A stretch of 8,702 nt of DNA, taken from contig JAUWOK010000042.1 of NCBI GenBank assembly GCA_030612165.1, forward strand, positions 1-8,702, read 5' to 3'. The notes under the pieces are model-generated. The model saw only the letters and a program-made list of their open reading frames with translations, was not told the DNA's origin and made no database searches. Origin of the DNA: Dehalococcoidia bacterium. Lineage in GTDB: Bacteria > Chloroflexota > Dehalococcoidia > GIF9 > AB-539-J10. The translations under genes were made by a program, and so were the position numbers. Positions 6,130-8,702 of this stretch are shown piece by piece. The number at the start of each line of letters is the position of its first letter. Position 1 is the stretch's first letter.

Positions 6130-6459
6130 TTATCCTTCTTCGACCCCGCTATCTATCGACCTCAGGTAATCTGCATTCCCGCTGACAATGGGCAAGGCGA
6201 TTATCTCGGGGACATCATAACCATGAGCCCTTTTGACCATCTCAACGATTTCGGGAAGTAGCGATGCTCTGGTTTTGACAATTAGGAGGCTTTCCTGAGC
6301 TGAATCTAGCTTACCCTCCCACCGAAAGAGCGAGTCTACCCTTGGCACGATGTTTACGCAGGCAGCCTTTCTCCGATCAAGGAGCGACTCGGCTATTTTG
6401 CGAGCTTCTTCCTCATTGGCAGTGGTAATCAGGACAACCACCTTGCTTGCTTCTTTCAT
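6130..6459 (-). CDS. cutA: CutA1 family divalent-cation tolerance protein
   Basis: A 109-residue protein of the CutA1 family, small trimeric ferredoxin-fold proteins related in shape to PII and linked to divalent metal tolerance; the molecular role is unsettled. Typical features are VVVLITTANEEEARKIAESLLDRRKAACVNIVPRVDSLFRWEGKL, with the conserved Cys-Val-Asn-Ile, SLFRWEGK, the ESLLIVKT strand, and YDVPEIIALPI with the conserved VPEI. Length matches the family. I start it at ATG 6459 rather than TTG at 6462 because AGGGAGGG is spaced 4 bases from the ATG and would abut the TTG. The ATG shares one base with the nadA TGA (TGATG), so translation is coupled to the end of nadA. It is the last gene of the operon and, unlike its two upstream neighbours, appears intact. 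Confidence 0.93.
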   Translation of the reverse strand: MKEASKVVVLITTANEEEARKIAESLLDRRKAACVNIVPRVDSLFRWEGKLDSAQESLLIVKTRASLLPEIVEMVKRAHGYDVPEIIALPIVSGNADYLRSIDSGVEEG

Positions 6460-7415
6460 CAATCCCTCCCTATTCCCAGCATCTTATCCACGGTAATCTT
6501 TGCCTTAAGGCGTATTCCCTCAGGAACTTTAACCTCGGTGGTCATCTCCCGCAAAGACCATAAAACACTTTCCAGCGTGATTAACTTCATTCTGGGACAG
6601 ACTGCCTGTCCAGAGGCAGGGATGAATTTCTTGCCCAGGTTCTCTTTTCTAAGCCGGTGTATTATACCTATTTCTGTCCCCACGATTATTTCTTTGACCT
6701 CGCTTCTGTTGGCATACCTGCATAGCCCCCCTGTGCTTAAAACTTCATCAGCAAGGACAATGACCTCAGGTCGGCACTCCGGGTGGACGACTACTTTAGC
6801 TCGGGGATACTCTTGCCTGAGATTGGTAATGTACTGCGGCTGTATCCTGATGTGAGTAGGACAAAAACCAGGCCAGAGACTTACCCTTTTATCCATCTTG
6901 GTAGAAATATAATGTCCCAGATATTAGTCAGGAACAAATAGAATCTCCTCAGCGTCTAGGTTTTCAATGACCTTGACGGCGTTAGCCGAGGTGCAACAAA
7001 CGTCTGATTCCGTCTTGACCTCTGCCGAGGAATTAATATAGCAGACTACAATAGCACCAGGGATTTCTCTTTTCCTCTCCTTTAACCCTGCGGCGGTAAT
7101 CATATCCGCCATGGGACAACCAGCGTGCCTGTCCGAGAGCAGGACAACCTTGTCCGGACAAAGGATGGAGGCTGTTTCTGCCATGAAGTGAACCCCACAG
7201 AAGACTATTACGTCGGCATTGGTTTTAGCTGCGTTTTGGCTTAGCTCCAGGGAATCGCCTACGAAATCAGCTATATCCTGAACTTCTCCCAACTGGTAAT
7301 TATGAGCCAGGATAACAGCATTCCTTTCTCTCTTGAGACTTAGGATCTTATCTATCATCTCAGCATCTGGATAGTATCTTTCTCTAACCACGCCTTTAAT
7401 CTCTTTTTTCTTCAT
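6459..7415 (-). pseudogene. nadA: Quinolinate synthase NadA interrupted by an in-frame TAA
   Basis: NadA condenses iminoaspartate with dihydroxyacetone phosphate to make quinolinate for NAD, using a [4Fe-4S] cluster. The frame opens at ATG 7415 with GGAGG nine bases upstream and reads family sequence to LFVPD (residue 163). It then hits TAA at 6926-6924 and continues without frameshift as YLGHYISTKMDKRVSLWPGFCPTH to TGA at 6459. The total is 318 positions, near normal length. The cluster ligands are all encoded: Cys100 (HAGCPMAD), Cys185 (WPGFCPTH) and Cys273 (AVCPRMKL). The stop separates the first from the other two, so neither fragment could be active. It replaces the residue before the conserved x-N-L-G, a site often occupied by Lys, Arg or Gln. 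AAA or CAA would need one base change to become TAA. Met174 just after has no good ribosome binding site. A consensus error, real decay or read-through are all possible. Confidence 0.85.
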
Positions 7416-7464
7416 AGTTTATCCCCTCCATCCATACTATATGGTGATAGCCGCCCTTTACCAG

Positions 7465-8334
7465 TCAAGAAGTATATCTCTTGACTGCCCCGTAGAAAGC
7501 TTTCCAGAAAGGGTCAATGTCAAAATAAGAGCAAATCTCTTCCACACACTCTTCTATCACAATCTGTTCCTTTTCTACTCTCATGCCTAGACCAGCCGCT
7601 TGTGCCAGCTCATATAGACCTCCCCACACCCCACACTCAGTAGCGTCATGTATGGCAGTAATCCCGTCTTCTCTTCTCCCAACCCCCACCGCAGTCACGG
7701 CGTCTTCTACTACCGACATCTTATAGAATATCTGCTCGGCTCTTTCACAGAAGTCATGCCCAAATTCTCCCTCAATGAGTCGGGGAAACATGATGGCGAA
7801 GATACCGGTCGCCTCAATAGCCGGCCCCTTGGTGATAATTATTTTATCTCCAGCTCTCGCCATCCTGGGAGTAACATATTTATTCTTCTCACCGATGCCC
7901 ACTAGTGTAGCCCCACCCACCATGGGATAATGGCAATTCTCGTACCGGGCGGTATGACCCGTAATGACGGAGATTCCCAGCTTGTCACATTCTCGGTGCA
8001 TGGTGTCCCACATTATCTCCAGTTGCTCTTTGGTCGTCTCCATAGGGAGATTCAAGCTTATGGATAGAAACTCGGGCTTTAGCCCACAGGTCATGGAATC
8101 AGAGGCGATGATGTGAAGAGCAAACCAGGCCGCCCTCTCTCAGCCATACTCAGGAACAATAAATACAGGATCGCAGGTAAAGGAGACTGCCTTGCCACCG
8201 ATTTCCACTATTCCCGCATCCACTCCATGCTGAGGTCCCACCAACACACTGTCACTTTTGGCCCCCAGACGGGGGAAAATCAACTCGTTGAAGATTTCGG
8301 GAGAGATTTTACCGATTTCAGGAAGTTCACCCAT
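7465..8334 (-). pseudogene. PurM-like AIR synthase-related protein (HypE/SelD superfamily), interrupted by in-frame TGA
   Basis: ATP-binding protein of the AIR synthase-related superfamily (HypE, SelD, ThiL, PurM); the exact reaction of this subgroup is unknown to me. ATG at 8334 starts 5 bases after iscU, with GGA in the iscU tail as ribosome binding site. Residues 1-64 include VGPQHGVDAGIV and SFTCDPVFIVPEYG. TGA at 8142-8140 follows, then the same frame continues as ERAAWFALHIIASDSMTCGLKPEFLSISLNLP, TGHTARYENCHYPMVGGATLVGIG, GDKIIITKGPAIEATGI and HDATECGVWGGLYELAQAAG, typical of the family. The protein ends soon after EEICSYFDIDPFW, where relatives have a further C-terminal portion of some 50-70 residues (SEGTL-type strand onward), so an internal or terminal loss is likely. 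The combined length is 289 positions. Met81 after the stop has no ribosome binding site. Confidence 0.8.
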
Positions 8335-8339
8335 CTCTA

Positions 8340-8702
8340 CTATCCTTTCCCTTTGCTTAAATAGTCCTCGATAGCTGATTTGAGCGCTTCCTCAGCTAAA
8401 ACTGAGCAGTGCATCTTAATCGGGGGCAGTCCGTCTAAAGCTTCAGCTACCGCCCTGTTAGAAATTCCCAGTGCCTCTTCTATACTCTTCCCTTTTACCA
8501 TCTCGGTGACCATGGAGCTAGTGGCAATGGCGGCTCCGCAACCAAAGGTCTTGAATTTGGCATCGGTAATGATGTTGTCATTCACCTTGATGTAAAGCTC
8601 CATAATATCGCCGCATACCGGGTTTCCCACATGACCGATGCCATCCGGGTTTTCTATCTCGCCCACATTCCTCGGGTTCTTGAAGTGCTCCATCACCTTC
8701 TC
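8340..8702 (-). CDS. iscU: Iron-sulfur cluster scaffold IscU/NifU-N family, N-terminus beyond window
   Basis: Scaffold on which a cysteine desulfurase assembles [2Fe-2S]/[4Fe-4S] clusters. The frame is open to the right edge; 120 residues are visible, beginning EKVMEHFKNPRNVGEIE. Relatives normally start with a few more residues (MYSEKVMEHF-like), so the true start probably lies just outside, and the GTG at 8696 is internal. The three cluster cysteines are in GNPVCGD, TFGCGAAIATSS and KMHCSVLAEEAL, with the conserved Asp after the first. The insertion expected between strands in the SufU subtype is not apparent, and the KMHCS motif with no LPPVK-type HscA tail is of the mixed type seen in anaerobes. 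It ends with TAG 5 bases before the next gene. NadA downstream would be a client. The right-hand neighbour is probably a cysteine desulfurase, but that is outside the window. Confidence 0.93.
   Translation of the reverse strand, partial: EKVMEHFKNPRNVGEIENPDGIGHVGNPVCGDIMELYIKVNDNIITDAKFKTFGCGAAIATSSMVTEMVKGKSIEEALGISNRAVAEALDGLPPIKMHCSVLAEEALKSAIEDYLSKGKG

Noticed and set aside
6460..6462. TTG as the cutA start
   Set aside because: The ribosome binding site would be too close; ATG at 6459 has proper spacing and couples to the nadA stop.
6459..8334. Alternative genetic code in which TGA and TAA are sense codons
   Set aside because: TGA ends the kinase, DUF167, mtaB and nadA, TAA ends the hydrolase, nth and cutA, and no other gene contains internal stops.

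Overview
The window looks like a stretch of chromosome from a strictly anaerobic bacterium. It carries an oxygen-sensitive class III ribonucleotide reductase gene (nrdD), a cluster of iron-sulfur enzymes (endonuclease III, MtaB, NadA) and an IscU scaffold. Base composition is close to balanced, gene spacing is tight, and all three stop codons are used. I cannot place the organism; Chloroflexota (Dehalococcoidia-like) or clostridial lineages would fit, but this is only an impression. No CRISPR, rRNA, tRNA or recognisable insertion sequence is visible.

Layout, left to right. (1) 1-1974, minus strand: nth (endonuclease III) followed by nrdD, which runs off the left edge; nrdD has a convincing promoter of its own. 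(2) 2058-3987, plus strand: a two-gene unit with 1 base between the genes, a nucleoside hydrolase and a PfkB-family sugar/nucleoside kinase, together a plausible nucleoside-ribose salvage route. (3) 3990-5485, minus strand: mtaB (tRNA t6A methylthiotransferase) and a DUF167/YggU gene overlapping it by 4 bases; mtaB appears to be read from a leaderless transcript starting with GTG. (4) 5486-6129: about 640 bases without a recognised gene, holding one doubtful small ORF with a strong ribosome binding site, a perfect 13-base operator-like palindrome, and three hairpins, one of which is a good minus-strand terminator. (5) 6130-8702, minus strand: an iscU - PurM/HypE-like - nadA - cutA operon reading leftward.

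The most notable observation is in region 5. nadA is interrupted by a single in-frame TAA and the PurM/HypE-like gene by a single in-frame TGA. In both, homology continues in the same frame right after the stop, with no frameshift. The PurM/HypE-like gene also seems to have lost an internal piece near its C-terminus. The flanking iscU and cutA are intact. Because TAA, TGA and TAG all act as ordinary stops elsewhere in the window, gene decay (or consensus errors) is more likely than a changed genetic code, but the pattern deserves checking. I found no clear previously undescribed system.
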